From IMG/VR virus record IMGVR_UViG_3300023179_000217, positions 1-41,358 of that record: a stretch of DNA of 41,358 nucleotides, one strand, 5' to 3'. A program made the translations under genes and the position numbers. Every line of letters begins with the position of its first letter. Position 1 is the first letter of the stretch. Below the pieces are notes generated by a model that was not told the origin of the DNA, did not search any database, and saw nothing but the letters and a program-made list of their open reading frames with translations. The DNA is from a virus. Below are positions 14,005 to 23,470 of this stretch, piece by piece.

Positions 14005-14175
14005 ATGGACGAGACGGTGCAGCAAATCGCGCACTACCTGCGGGGCGGGAAGTTGGCCACGCGATCGCAAGACACGCGGGCCTGGGCGGAATACCTCGAC
14101 ACGGTGATTCAGCCGCAGTTGGCAGAGTTGGCGAACCGCAAGACCACGAAGGAGAAAGGTAAGGCGACGGCATGA
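14005..14175 (+). CDS. Small hypothetical protein
   Basis: 56 residues from ATG 14005. This start lies beyond the capsid hairpin, with AAAGGA about 11 bases upstream; a longer frame from 13942 would run through the hairpin. Helical and charged (QQIAHYLRGGKLATRSQDTR, AWAEYLDTVI). It overlaps the next start through ATGA and might be coupled to the glycosyltransferase fusion. Function unknown. Confidence 0.5.
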   Translation: MDETVQQIAHYLRGGKLATRSQDTRAWAEYLDTVIQPQLAELANRKTTKEKGKATA

Positions 14176-17138
14176 AGCTGACGTGGGCGTTCTACATCGA
14201 CAGCGTGGAGTTCACGCCGGCCGTGATTGCGGGCACTGCCTCGCTCGGCGGGTCGGAGTCTGCCTGTCTGGGCCTGATGCGGGCGCTGGTGGCCCGTGGC
14301 CATCGTGTGATCGCATTTACGACCAAGCTGCACCCGGAGGCGCTGCCGATCGACCATGCGGGCGTCCAGTGGTTGAGCGCCCATGAGATTGACGGCATGT
14401 CCCGCGTCGTGGACTTCGACGTGTTCGTGTCGCTGCGCATGCCCCATGTCTTCGCGCTTCCCGTCCGGGCCAAGTACCGGATGCTGTGGAACCAAGACTT
14501 GATGATCGGCGAGGAGCCGAAGAATTTCACGATGGCCCTGTCGTGGGCCTACGACGAAGTTGCCTACGTCAGCGAGTACCACCGGAAGCAGTGGGAAGGC
14601 TGCCTGCCTGAACTGGCCCCGATCGGCTGGGCGACGAAGAACGGCTACGACCCGGCCTATGTGCCGGTGGATGCGGTCAAGAACCCCAACCGGATCATTC
14701 ACGTCACGCGCCCGGAGCGCGGCTTGCGCCCCATCCTGGCCATGTGGCCGGAGCTGAAGCGCCGGTATCCGTCCGCCGAACTGCACCTATGCCGCTACAA
14801 CTCGATGTATGACGCCAGCGGATGGGGCCGCGTGTGCGCCAGCTACGACGATGCGGTGCAGGCGGTCAATGCCAAGGTTGGCGGGATCACTTACCTCGGC
14901 GAGCTGGGGAAAGCCGATCTCTACAAGGCCATCGCCGAAAGCGCGGTCATGTGGTACCCCGGAGTCGCCGACTTCGCGGAAACGTCGTGCATCGCGGCCA
15001 TCGAAGCGCAAGCGTGCGGCACGCCGTTCGTCGGCTCGTGGAAGGGCGCTCTGCCGGAGACCGTGCCGAACGGCATTCTGATCCAAGGTGATGCCGACCG
15101 GGACGAGGCGTATCACGAGCAGTCCATCGAAGCCGTGATCGACATGCTCGAGGGCTGCAAGACGCAGTCGTTCGACTACCGCATGCGCCAGAACGGTGGG
15201 CGGTATCACGTGCAACACGGCTACACCTTCGCGCAGCTTGCGGAAGAGTGGGAAAGCCACGTGATCGGCAAGTTCGACGCACGGCTGGCGGCGAAGGGCG
15301 ACCAGGTGCTGGCCCAGTTGCTGCACGAAGACGACCACGTCGCCGCGCAAGTGCTGGCCACGCGCCTCGGTAAGACCGACGTGGCGGACTTCTGCCAATA
15401 CGTCATCGACGGCAAGGATCAGACCTCGGACGACTACCAGGAGCGGGCAATGAACCCGCTGGAAGAGATCGGCTCGAACGAGCGCATCCCGTTCATTGCG
15501 GAAGCATTCAAGGACACCAAGCACGTCCTCGATCTGGCGTGCGGCAATGGCGCGATTGCCATCGGCATCGCCCAAGCCAATCCGAACCTGCGCGTGACTG
15601 GTATTGATTACGCCAAGGGCAACATCGACGCGGCCACGGAAGCGGCCAAGATTCTCGGCGTGTCGGATCGGGTGCGTTTCATCTGTGCGCCGGTCTACGA
15701 CTTCCAGAAGCACGAAGCGCATCAAGACCTGCTAGACATCGTGCCGGAACTGGCCAAGGTCGACGGCGTGTTTCTCGGGGAGTTCCTCGAGCACATTGCC
15801 AACGTGACCGGCTTCCTCGATACGGTGCATGGGCTGGTTGGCGTCGGCGCGACAGTCGTCTGCACCATGCCCTCGGGTCCGTTCGTGGAGTTGCGCGATC
15901 GCCGGATGGTGCTGAAGCGGGGCCACGTGCACCACTTCCGCCCGGATGATCTCCGGGCGCTGTTCGGCGCACAGGACACACCGTCGACGAAGTATCTGGA
16001 AGCGGGCCTGACCACGCGCTGGAATCCGGTCGGGACGTGGATGGTGACGTACACGACCAACGGTCAGCCGATGGGCCAGCGGCCCATTGAAGACCGCATC
16101 CGCACCATTCGCCCCATGAATCGGATGTCGGTCGGCATCATTGCCGGCGAGACCACCGATCTGCGGCGGTGCTTGTCGTCTATCTGGGCGGTCGCCGACG
16201 AAATCGTGATCGGCGATACCGGCTGTGACGAGCGCGATCTGATGGCCGTGGTCGCCGAGTTCCCGAACACCCGCGTGATCGAGATCGGTCCGGTGCACGG
16301 GCTGAAGGGCGGGTTCTCGGAGGCGCGGAATCGCACCTTGGACGCGGCGACGGGCGACTGGTTCTTCTGGCTGGACACCGACGAGGTGATCGTCAAGGCG
16401 GAATGCCTGCGGCGGTATCTGGACGGGTCGACGTTCCACGGCTACGCCATCAAACAGAACCACTTGATGTTGGACTCGCCCAAGATGTTCGACACGCCTG
16501 TGCGGTTGTTCCGCCGGATGCCGTCCATCCGCTTCTACGGGTGCATCCACGAGCAGCCACAGATGCACGACTGCAATGGCGACATTGCGCCGGCGCTGCA
16601 ATTGGCCGACGTGGAGATCGCGCACGTGCTCGGCTACCTGACGGAGACCATCCGTCGCCAGAAGTGTTTGCAGCGGAACTTGCCCCTGTTGGCCCGCGAT
16701 CAGGAAGTGTTCCCGGATCGTCGTCTGGGTAAGGTGCTGGTGATCCGCGACTTCCTGAACTTGGCGCAATGGGAAGTGGATGAGGCGGGCGGACGCATGA
16801 CGGACCGCGCCCGCCAGCGCATGCACATGGCGGTGGCCATGTTCGAGAAGCACTTCCCGGACCCCACGGACAAGTACCACACGCTGGCACGCCCGTTTTA
16901 CGAAGCGGCCCTGAAGCACGTCGACGGCGCGTTTGAAGTGGAGTTCTCCTTCGTGGCCCAGATGAACGGGCTGAAGGGACGCCCCAAGCCAGAGCGCGTG
17001 TGGCTGCGCACGCAAGACGACCTGAAGGCGTTCATGGCTGCGCGGGTCGCAGCCTGGACGAAGCCGATGACCCCGACCCCTGTCGACGTGACCCCGATAG
17101 ATCAGGCTCAGCCGGACGCCACCGGCGTGCCGGTGTAG
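14172..17138 (+). CDS. Glycosyltransferase (GT4-like) - methyltransferase - glycosyltransferase (GT2-like) fusion
   Basis: 988 residues in three parts. Residues about 1-370 form a GT-B/GT4-like enzyme, with SLGGSES near the start and an E-x7-E motif (ETSCIAAIE, about 270-278) that binds the nucleotide sugar. Residues about 440-645 form a class I SAM methyltransferase, with VLDLACGNGAIA near 451-462 and a FLGEFLEHI segment. Residues about 650-900 form a GT2/GT-A enzyme of the SunS-like type, with IGDTGCDE, EARNRTLDAATGDWFFWLDTDE (DxD near 734) and a C-terminal helical extension. The gene lies directly downstream of the capsid gene in the structural operon. It most likely builds a methylated glycan, plausibly on virion proteins; the substrate is not shown by the sequence. 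Confidence 0.88.
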   Translation: MKLTWAFYIDSVEFTPAVIAGTASLGGSESACLGLMRALVARGHRVIAFTTKLHPEALPIDHAGVQWLSAHEIDGMSRVVDFDVFVSLRMPHVFALPVRAKYRMLWNQDLMIGEEPKNFTMALSWAYDEVAYVSEYHRKQWEGCLPELAPIGWATKNGYDPAYVPVDAVKNPNRIIHVTRPERGLRPILAMWPELKRRYPSAELHLCRYNSMYDASGWGRVCASYDDAVQAVNAKVGGITYLGELGKADLYKAIAESAVMWYPGVADFAETSCIAAIEAQACGTPFVGSWKGALPETVPNGILIQGDADRDEAYHEQSIEAVIDMLEGCKTQSFDYRMRQNGGRYHVQHGYTFAQLAEEWESHVIGKFDARLAAKGDQVLAQLLHEDDHVAAQVLATRLGKTDVADFCQYVIDGKDQTSDDYQERAMNPLEEIGSNERIPFIAEAFKDTKHVLDLACGNGAIAIGIAQANPNLRVTGIDYAKGNIDAATEAAKILGVSDRVRFICAPVYDFQKHEAHQDLLDIVPELAKVDGVFLGEFLEHIANVTGFLDTVHGLVGVGATVVCTMPSGPFVELRDRRMVLKRGHVHHFRPDDLRALFGAQDTPSTKYLEAGLTTRWNPVGTWMVTYTTNGQPMGQRPIEDRIRTIRPMNRMSVGIIAGETTDLRRCLSSIWAVADEIVIGDTGCDERDLMAVVAEFPNTRVIEIGPVHGLKGGFSEARNRTLDAATGDWFFWLDTDEVIVKAECLRRYLDGSTFHGYAIKQNHLMLDSPKMFDTPVRLFRRMPSIRFYGCIHEQPQMHDCNGDIAPALQLADVEIAHVLGYLTETIRRQKCLQRNLPLLARDQEVFPDRRLGKVLVIRDFLNLAQWEVDEAGGRMTDRARQRMHMAVAMFEKHFPDPTDKYHTLARPFYEAALKHVDGAFEVEFSFVAQMNGLKGRPKPERVWLRTQDDLKAFMAARVAAWTKPMTPTPVDVTPIDQAQPDATGVPV

Positions 17139-17153
17139 GAGAGAAAAACCGCC

Positions 17154-17657
17154 ATGAAGCGTATCTGGATCGTTTGTGTTCTCGGCCTGCTGGTGGCCGC
17201 GCCGGTCTCGGCGCAGACCGTGCGTGTCGCGGGTTCGGATTCGGCCGGGGCCATGCAGCCGGTCGGCGTGACGGGCGACAGCTTGCGCACCGTCAGCGAC
17301 AGCGCCCAGCGGTTCCATTGCGTCGTGGCCGTGTCGACGGCGACCACCGTGCAGGCGGTCGGCGGGTCGTGCGTGGCACCGGGCGCGGGCCTGTCGCTCT
17401 ACATCACGGACATTTCGTTCGGCACGTCGGCGGCGGCGGGAGTCGCGGCGGATTCATTCCCCACGCTGAAGAGCGGCACGGGCGGCACGTGTGGGTCTGG
17501 CACGGCGGTGATCTGGCAGGGCTTGACGACGGCCAATTCGACGTTGGTGGATAACCGGACGATTCCGATCAAGGTCACAGCGAATTCCGAAATCTGCTGG
17601 ATCATGACGACCGCCGGTTCCAAAACCCTTCAGGTCAGCGGGTTTATCGCACCCTAA
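17154..17657 (+). CDS. Predicted secreted protein in the structural module
   Basis: 167 residues. The first about 21 residues (MKRIWIVCVLGLLVAAPVSA) form a clear Sec signal peptide with an AxA-type cleavage site. The mature part is rich in Ser, Thr, Gly and Val, beta-like, with four cysteines (FHCVV, GSCVA, GTCGSG, EICWI) that could form disulphides outside the cytoplasm. A signal peptide is unexpected for a phage structural gene. It may alter the host surface, act in superinfection exclusion, or be a virion surface protein in which the N terminus is not used for export. Confidence 0.68.
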   Translation: MKRIWIVCVLGLLVAAPVSAQTVRVAGSDSAGAMQPVGVTGDSLRTVSDSAQRFHCVVAVSTATTVQAVGGSCVAPGAGLSLYITDISFGTSAAAGVAADSFPTLKSGTGGTCGSGTAVIWQGLTTANSTLVDNRTIPIKVTANSEICWIMTTAGSKTLQVSGFIAP

Positions 17658-17662
17658 CCGTC

Positions 17663-18526
17663 ATGAGTTGGAACCCGAACGATCTCGTCTCGGACACCGA
17701 TCTGGCCGCCTACGAGCGGACCATCCTGACGCAATTCGGGGCCACGGAGTGGCAGTCGAAGCGGCAGAAGGCGCTCGAGGACTGGCTGTTTCCGCTGCTG
17801 GCCAGTGCGGGCCTTGATCCGTATCGCCTGCGCACGCGGGTGCAGCCCGATCAGGTGTGGGGCGTGACGAGCGGGGCGTATACCGACCTGACCAGCAAGG
17901 CCAAGGATCGGACCGCCGACGCGATCAGCCTGCACACCACGTTGGCGGCGTCTGGCGATTCGCTGTCGGTCGGGTCACGGTTCCAGTTCCGCGGGCTGTC
18001 CATTCGCATGCTGGACACGGTGAATGCCAACGCCTCGGCGCTGACCGCAGAGGTCTGGTGTGACGCCTGGTCAAGCGTAACCGTGTCGGATGGCACGGCG
18101 GCGACGGCCGGCAAGCCCTTCTCGAAGGGCGGGGCGATCACGTGGACGGTGCCCGAGAACTGGGTCACGCGGCCCCTGAACAACTCGAACGACTTCTACT
18201 TCGCCCGGTTGCGCGTGGCGTCGGCGCTGACTACGTCGACCAAGTGCGGACAGATCAGCGTGATCAAGCGGTCGGCGCTCTGTGCCGCGGCCACGCTCCG
18301 CACCTTGGCCTACATCTTCCACGAAGCCCCCACGCAACAGGATGGGCCTTGGAAAGAGAAGGCCGACTGGTACGAGCAGGAAGCCCAGCATGCCTGGGAG
18401 CGGGTCTTGCCGATCATCGGGCGCGAATTTGATACGGACACGGTGGACGACGTGATCGACGCGACGGAAGCCACGCAGACGACGGACACGGCCAGCGGCG
18501 GCGGCTGGACATGGGACCGCTGCTGA
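17663..18526 (+). CDS. Putative neck / head-tail connector protein
   Basis: 287 residues. The helical N-terminal part DLAAYERTILTQFGATEWQS, then ALEDWLFPLL, and the C-terminal helical part (LCAAATLRTLAYIFHEAPTQ, WYEQEAQHAWERV) frame a central beta-rich insert (about 95-190). Helical ends of this type occur in head-tail adaptors of siphoviruses, and the gene lies between capsid and tail genes. The central insert resembles an Ig- or jelly-roll-like module that could be exposed on the neck. The assignment is mainly positional. Confidence 0.55.
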   Translation: MSWNPNDLVSDTDLAAYERTILTQFGATEWQSKRQKALEDWLFPLLASAGLDPYRLRTRVQPDQVWGVTSGAYTDLTSKAKDRTADAISLHTTLAASGDSLSVGSRFQFRGLSIRMLDTVNANASALTAEVWCDAWSSVTVSDGTAATAGKPFSKGGAITWTVPENWVTRPLNNSNDFYFARLRVASALTTSTKCGQISVIKRSALCAAATLRTLAYIFHEAPTQQDGPWKEKADWYEQEAQHAWERVLPIIGREFDTDTVDDVIDATEATQTTDTASGGGWTWDRC

Positions 18527-18527
18527 C

Positions 18528-18956
18528 ATGGCGACCACCATCGACGCGATTGTCGACCGGGTGCGAAGCCTCTGTTGTACCAGCCCGTTCGCATTCACAG
18601 AGGCGGTCAGCTCCGAAGACTTTACACGACAGGCCACGGGTCGCGGCGACCAGGTCTTTCGGGTGAAGGCACGAGGCGGGGCGGCTCGCGGGCAAGTGGC
18701 GTACACCGAAGAGCGCACGGACTCCATCGACGTGGAAGTGATCCGGGCGATTGGCGCGGACTACGACGCCACACGGCGGCGGTTGCTGAAAGATGCAACC
18801 AGTTTGACGGCGGCGATCATCCGAGACGGGCACGTGTCGAGCGGCGAATACACGGTTCCGGATGGGGGGCGTTCGTCGGACGTGATCGGAGCACAGGGGC
18901 AATCGTTTCTGACGATGCGCCTGACGGTCCCGGTCAATTACGAGGCATACGTATGA
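18528..18956 (+). CDS. Putative tail terminator / neck protein
   Basis: 142 residues. The N terminus (IDAIVDRVRSLCCTSPFAFT) has a helix typical of tail terminators, followed by strands with a FRVKARGGAARG segment and a C-terminal strand FLTMRLTVPVNYEAYV. Its position directly before the major tail tube gene is that of gpU-like tail terminators in siphoviruses. Similarity at sequence level is weak. Confidence 0.55.
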   Translation: MATTIDAIVDRVRSLCCTSPFAFTEAVSSEDFTRQATGRGDQVFRVKARGGAARGQVAYTEERTDSIDVEVIRAIGADYDATRRRLLKDATSLTAAIIRDGHVSSGEYTVPDGGRSSDVIGAQGQSFLTMRLTVPVNYEAYV

Positions 18957-18966
18957 GGGTCGAATC

Positions 18967-20031
18967 ATGAGCGGATTTACCGGACGCGAAGCGAAGATCG
19001 CGTTCGCCAAGTTCGCCGTAGGGAGCTGGAACGCAGCCGCGTCCGTTACGAAGGGCGCGTTCTTCCAGTCGGACGGCGGGCTGACCTTCCAGCCGAACCG
19101 CGTGAACGATGACGCCTTTGGTCAGGCGTTCATGGGGGACGGTGATCTCGGGGATGTCAACGCCCCCGATGTGACCTTCACGGGCCGCGATCGCTACGGT
19201 GATTACGGGTTCGTGTGGGAAGCCCTGGCGATGGGATCGCCGGCGGCGGTGACGCTGTCGAGTTCCGCATCGGGGCAGGTGACGAGCTGGAAGCACGTCA
19301 TTGATCTGGCCCCGTCGATTGACGGGCTGGGCCTGACGCTGGCCATCGACAAAGTGCTGTATGTCGATGAGCTGACCTCAGCCAAGGTCTACGGCTTCTC
19401 GCTGCAACCCGGCGACGGCGGCGTGATGGACAAGAGCTTCAAGGTGCTCGGGTCCAAGGCGACGAACATCTCGAGCATTAACACGCGCTCGACCGTGAAC
19501 GGGGCGGTCTATCCGGCGCTGTCGGATCGGGTGTTCCGCAAGCACGGCACGTTCCGCCTGAACAAGCAGAGCGCGGGCTCGCTGGGCTCGTCCGATGTGG
19601 TGGCGATTGAATCCTTCTCGCACGAGTTCGAGCGTCCGCAGGATGCCCCGCACGTGTTCGGGCAGGACTACGTCTACGAACCCGGGGACAACGGCTTCCC
19701 GACTGTCAAGGTGTCGGTGAGCTACCCCCGCATGTCCACGATCAGCGCGAACTCGCTGTATCAGGCGCTGCGCGACGATCCGCAGTGGAAGGCCGACATG
19801 ACCTTCGCGGGCGGCTACATCAATTCCACCGATCAACTGACGGAGAAATACGAGTATCCCGCGTTGGAACTCGATGAGTTCTCCGCCCCGTTGACTGGCG
19901 CGAACCAGGTCAAGCCGACCGCGACGTTCACGGCGAAGATGGCCGTGAGTTCGCCCAGCGGCATGGCCTTTGTCAACCCGTTCCGTCTCACGCGCATCAT
20001 GCCGCAGTCGCTGAGCGCGTTCGCGGTCTAG
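18967..20031 (+). CDS. Major tail tube protein
   Basis: 354 residues, larger than the simplest tail tube proteins. Strand-rich throughout, with GREAKIAFAKFAVGSWNAAA at the N terminus, a hinge-like KVYGFSLQPGDGGVMDKSFK segment in the middle and a C-terminal beta part. Position before the tail chaperone and tape measure genes identifies it as the tube subunit. A strong terminator-like hairpin follows, so its message can be made in excess. The length suggests an extra outward-facing domain. Confidence 0.75.
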   Translation: MSGFTGREAKIAFAKFAVGSWNAAASVTKGAFFQSDGGLTFQPNRVNDDAFGQAFMGDGDLGDVNAPDVTFTGRDRYGDYGFVWEALAMGSPAAVTLSSSASGQVTSWKHVIDLAPSIDGLGLTLAIDKVLYVDELTSAKVYGFSLQPGDGGVMDKSFKVLGSKATNISSINTRSTVNGAVYPALSDRVFRKHGTFRLNKQSAGSLGSSDVVAIESFSHEFERPQDAPHVFGQDYVYEPGDNGFPTVKVSVSYPRMSTISANSLYQALRDDPQWKADMTFAGGYINSTDQLTEKYEYPALELDEFSAPLTGANQVKPTATFTAKMAVSSPSGMAFVNPFRLTRIMPQSLSAFAV

Positions 20032-20042
20032 TTCCTCCGGTT

Positions 20043-20082
20043 GGTGGGCGGTGTGCCATGCGACACACCGTCCACCCCTTTT
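20043..20082 (+). terminator. Intrinsic terminator-like hairpin after the tail tube gene
   Basis: A 13-bp stem (20043-20055 with 20064-20076, one G-T pair) with an 8-base loop is followed by CCTTTT. This fits a rho-independent, probably partial terminator that separates the highly expressed tube gene from the tail assembly genes. Confidence 0.75.
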
Positions 20083-20098
20083 ACGAAAGGCAGCAGCG

Positions 20099-20500
20099 AT
20101 GCCCCGCAGTTTGCACGATGAGAGCTCGACGTTTGAAGTGAAAGAAACGGACATCCCGGACGTGACGCAGCCGGACGGCGACGTGTCCTACACGGTGCGC
20201 CCGTTGACGACGGCGAAGTTCCGGGAGTTGCAGAAGAAGAGCACCAAGTTGATCGTGAACAAGGCCACACGCAGCACGGTCGAAGAGATCGACGGCGAGA
20301 AGCTCGCGGACGACCTGATCGACTGGGTGGTCGCCGGGTGGTCTGGGATTCTCGACAAGGGCCAGCCCGCCGAGTGTTCGCGGGAGAACAAGTTGCGCCT
20401 GGACGGGCAGGTGAAGCAGGGCCTGATCGGCGTGGCGGGATTGAATCGCATCGAAGCGGCCCCGGCGGTCCGCGAAGACTCGTTTCGTCCGGCTTCGTAG
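20099..20500 (+). CDS. Tail assembly chaperone (gpG-like)
   Basis: 133 residues from ATG 20099 (an earlier frame start at 20051 lies inside the terminator hairpin). The product is helical and acidic, as are gpG-type chaperones that coat the tape measure during tail assembly. It sits between tube and tape measure genes and is followed by an overlapping ORF in the +1 frame, the arrangement of the G/GT pair. No sequence signature beyond this. Confidence 0.65.
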   Translation: MPRSLHDESSTFEVKETDIPDVTQPDGDVSYTVRPLTTAKFRELQKKSTKLIVNKATRSTVEEIDGEKLADDLIDWVVAGWSGILDKGQPAECSRENKLRLDGQVKQGLIGVAGLNRIEAAPAVREDSFRPAS

Positions 20501-20822
20501 CTTCTGCGAGTTTTGGGTCGACAGCCGGAACGATTACCCGTGCTGTCAGTTGGTGGACGACGAAACGGTGGCCACCGACCCGCAAGAGTTCAACTGCCGG
20601 ACGTGCGTCGTGATGGAGCAGTTGGGCAGTTTGGACGACCAGAACCGAGAGGCGTGGGGGCGGTATCGGCTCCTGTGCAATCGGTTCGTGAATGACCTAC
20701 AGGCCGGCAGCGTGTTGCTGGACCGGCTGACGGACGGCGAAGACGCGGAGACGTTCGCGGAAAGTTGCGAGCGGTTGCGCGTGATCTACGACGTGTTGCA
20801 ACCACCGAAGGTGCAGACCTAA
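20445..20822 (+). CDS. Second tail chaperone ORF, candidate frameshift extension
   Basis: The +1 frame is open from 20445 to the stop at 20820-20822 and overlaps the preceding ORF by 56 bases. It encodes FCEFWVDSRNDYPCCQLVDD, then FNCRTCVVMEQLGSLD, with two Cys pairs that could bind zinc. No good start codon with a ribosome binding site is near the beginning; TTG 20550, GTG 20553 and ATG 20613 are the possibilities. The arrangement suggests that ribosomes shift from the upstream ORF near its TAG stop (about 20490-20500) to make a longer GT-like chaperone. The tape measure start follows immediately. Confidence 0.55.
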   Translation: MASKRPRRSAKTRFVRLRSFCEFWVDSRNDYPCCQLVDDETVATDPQEFNCRTCVVMEQLGSLDDQNREAWGRYRLLCNRFVNDLQAGSVLLDRLTDGEDAETFAESCERLRVIYDVLQPPKVQT

Positions 20823-23467
20823 TGGCCCGAGACCTGTCCATCGTTGTCGAAGCGCAAACCGCCCAAGCCGAAGAAGCCCTCGGCCGGGTGGAACGTGCGC
20901 TGCAAGGCGTGGAGCAGGCCGCGGTCCCGGCGGACAAGAACCTGGACGCGCTGGGTCAGAATGCGCCGGAGGTTCGCTCGCAGCTTGACCAAATGCGGGC
21001 GTCTTTGGAGCGCACGGAAACGGCGCTCAAGAACGCGTCAGAGACAGCCGTTCGTAAGGCGTCCCCGGCAATGGACGTGCTGGCGTCTGCGGTGCGCACC
21101 TACGCGGCCCCGGCGGTGATCGGGCTGGCCATCAAACAGACGCTGGACTTCGCCGACCGTCTGGGCGACCTGTCGAAGCAAACCGGCATCGCTCCAGGCA
21201 AGCTGCAAGAGCTGGGATTCGCTGCCAAGCAGGTGGGCATCCAGATTGATCCGTTGGCCAAGGCCATCGGCATGATGAGCGATCGCATTGCCTCCGGCGA
21301 TAAGTCGGCGGTGGGCGCGATTGACCGGCTGGGCCTGTCGTTTACGACCTTGCGCGGCATGTCGCCGGATGCCGCGTTCCTAGAAATCGCTCGAGCCGTG
21401 GCGCAAGTCGAAGACCCGATGGAACGGGCGCGAGATGCGACGGACTTGTTTGGGCGCACGGGCTTGGAGCTGCTCCCGCTGCTGACAGAGGACATGGACG
21501 CGCTGATGAAGAAGGCGCGTGACTTGGGCCTCGTCATGGACGACAAGATGACGAAGGCGGCGGGCGATCTCAATGATTCGCTCGACCAGATGCTGGACGT
21601 GGGCAAACGGCTGCTGGTGGGCTTCTTTCTGCCGCTTGTGCCGATCTTGAATCCACTGGCTCAGGGTGTCACCTATCTTGCGGGCGAACTCAATAAGATG
21701 ATCACGGCGATCCTGTCGCCGATGGCGCAGTTGCGCGAATTGGCGGAGCTGCTGATCGTCATCAAGACGAATCTGCCGGCGGTGCCTAAGGGTCCTGGGA
21801 TGACGTTCAATCCGGGCAGCTTGCCGACGATGGGCGTGCCCAGCGAAGCCGATCTGAGTCTGATCTACGGTGGACAGGGTCGGACGCGCACGCCTCGCGC
21901 TCCGCGTGCGACGGCGGGCAACACCGAACGCAGCTATCTGAACTACCAGGATTACGCGCTCTACAACGCGGGGTTCTACAACACCGGCATGGGCGGCGGG
22001 TTCCCCGGCTGGGCCACGCCTGACGCGTTGCCGGGCACCTTCCGCGGTGGTCTGCCGATGGTGTCCTACGGTTCCATGACGGCCACGCCAAACCGTCCAC
22101 AGCGTCCGGGCATGTTCTCGGGTGCGGCGGGCCGGTTCCTGTCGGCGGGCCTTGGGGCGATGACTTCATTCATCCCCGGCCTGTCTGGGCAGGGCTCCAT
22201 GATCGGCAGTTCGTTCGGCTCCGCGCTCGGCAGTGTCAAGGGCATTGCGGGTGCGCTGGGCTCGTTCGCGCCGATGCTCGGACCGATTGCCGGCATCGCG
22301 GGCGGTCTGCTCGGCAAGCTGTTCGGCGGCGGGGAAGCGGGTAAGACCAAAGACGCCCGCAACTCGTTCATCGGCGATTTCGGCGGCATGGCCGAACTGC
22401 AAAAGGTCGCCGACAAGATTGGCTTCTCGCTGGACAAGATGCTGTCGACCAAGAAGGTCGCCGACTTCCAGAACGAAGTCCAGCGTTTGAAAGATGCGAT
22501 GGGCGCGTATGACGACAAGGTCAAGGCCGCGAACGACGAACTCGACGGGATGAAGTCGAAGCTGTCCGACACGCAGGGCGAGCTGGACGGCGTGCTGAAG
22601 AAGGCGTCGGACATGGGCTACAACTTCGACAAGTCCGGGAACCTGGTCAGTGTGAACTTCCGCAAGATGCAGGAAGTTGCCGACAAGTACAAGATTTCCA
22701 TTGACGCGCTCGGCCCCGCGTTCCAGCAACAGCGCCTGTCGGACATGGCGCAACAGATCATTGACGACTTCACGCTGCTGAACAAAGGCGGCACGGACAC
22801 CGGCACGATCCTGTCCGGCATGTCGCCGAAGATCAGCGACCTCGTGAATCAGTCGATTCGCTACGGCACTGAAATTCCCGCGAACATGAAGCCCTGGATC
22901 GAGAACCTTATCCAAGCGGGCCTGTTGACCGATGCCAACGGCAACAAGATCACCGACCTGACGAACATGAAGTTCGGCGCACCCGTGGCGACCGAATACG
23001 AAAAGATTCAGACCTCGATCAAAGACCTGATCGTGAAGATGGGCGATCTGATCGGCAAGATCGGCGAAATGACCGATCGCATCGACCAGATGACGCGGCC
23101 GCGCACGATTGACATCGGGTTCAACGTCGCGCCTGAGCCGGACCTGTCGGGCGTGCCTGGCTACACCGAAGACCGATCGATGGGCGGCATCATTCCCAAC
23201 CCGAAGTATCTGGCGTCGGGTGGCTTCGTGCCGCGTGGCACCGATACCGTCCCGGCCATGCTGACGCCTGGCGAGGGCGTGTTGCGTCGGGATGCGGTCT
23301 CGCGCCTGATGCGTGGTGACTGGCCGCAGGGCGGCGGGTCGATGTCCATCTCCATCGACAACATCACGGTCGGGTCGTTCGACAGCGATGCGGATGCGGA
23401 AACGAAGATGGGCCGGGCGCTGGTGCGCGGGCTGAAGCGGCGGGGGGTGCGGCTGCAAGCCGCGTAA
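20822..23467 (+). CDS. Tape measure protein
   Basis: 881 residues from ATG 20822, which overlaps the preceding stop. The early part has LGDLSKQTGIAPGKLQELGF followed by DRLGLSFTTLRGMSPDAAF and DLFGRTGLELLPLL, standard in tape measures. Glycine-rich membrane-like segments (about 455-510) and coiled coils (about 560-680) follow, and the C terminus carries the ASGGFVPRGTDTVPAMLTPG repeat-like motif. It sets tail length; at about 1.5 angstrom per residue it predicts a tail near 130 nm. The largest tail gene, in the expected place. Confidence 0.9.
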   Translation: MARDLSIVVEAQTAQAEEALGRVERALQGVEQAAVPADKNLDALGQNAPEVRSQLDQMRASLERTETALKNASETAVRKASPAMDVLASAVRTYAAPAVIGLAIKQTLDFADRLGDLSKQTGIAPGKLQELGFAAKQVGIQIDPLAKAIGMMSDRIASGDKSAVGAIDRLGLSFTTLRGMSPDAAFLEIARAVAQVEDPMERARDATDLFGRTGLELLPLLTEDMDALMKKARDLGLVMDDKMTKAAGDLNDSLDQMLDVGKRLLVGFFLPLVPILNPLAQGVTYLAGELNKMITAILSPMAQLRELAELLIVIKTNLPAVPKGPGMTFNPGSLPTMGVPSEADLSLIYGGQGRTRTPRAPRATAGNTERSYLNYQDYALYNAGFYNTGMGGGFPGWATPDALPGTFRGGLPMVSYGSMTATPNRPQRPGMFSGAAGRFLSAGLGAMTSFIPGLSGQGSMIGSSFGSALGSVKGIAGALGSFAPMLGPIAGIAGGLLGKLFGGGEAGKTKDARNSFIGDFGGMAELQKVADKIGFSLDKMLSTKKVADFQNEVQRLKDAMGAYDDKVKAANDELDGMKSKLSDTQGELDGVLKKASDMGYNFDKSGNLVSVNFRKMQEVADKYKISIDALGPAFQQQRLSDMAQQIIDDFTLLNKGGTDTGTILSGMSPKISDLVNQSIRYGTEIPANMKPWIENLIQAGLLTDANGNKITDLTNMKFGAPVATEYEKIQTSIKDLIVKMGDLIGKIGEMTDRIDQMTRPRTIDIGFNVAPEPDLSGVPGYTEDRSMGGIIPNPKYLASGGFVPRGTDTVPAMLTPGEGVLRRDAVSRLMRGDWPQGGGSMSISIDNITVGSFDSDADAETKMGRALVRGLKRRGVRLQAA

Positions 23468-23470
23468 CGC

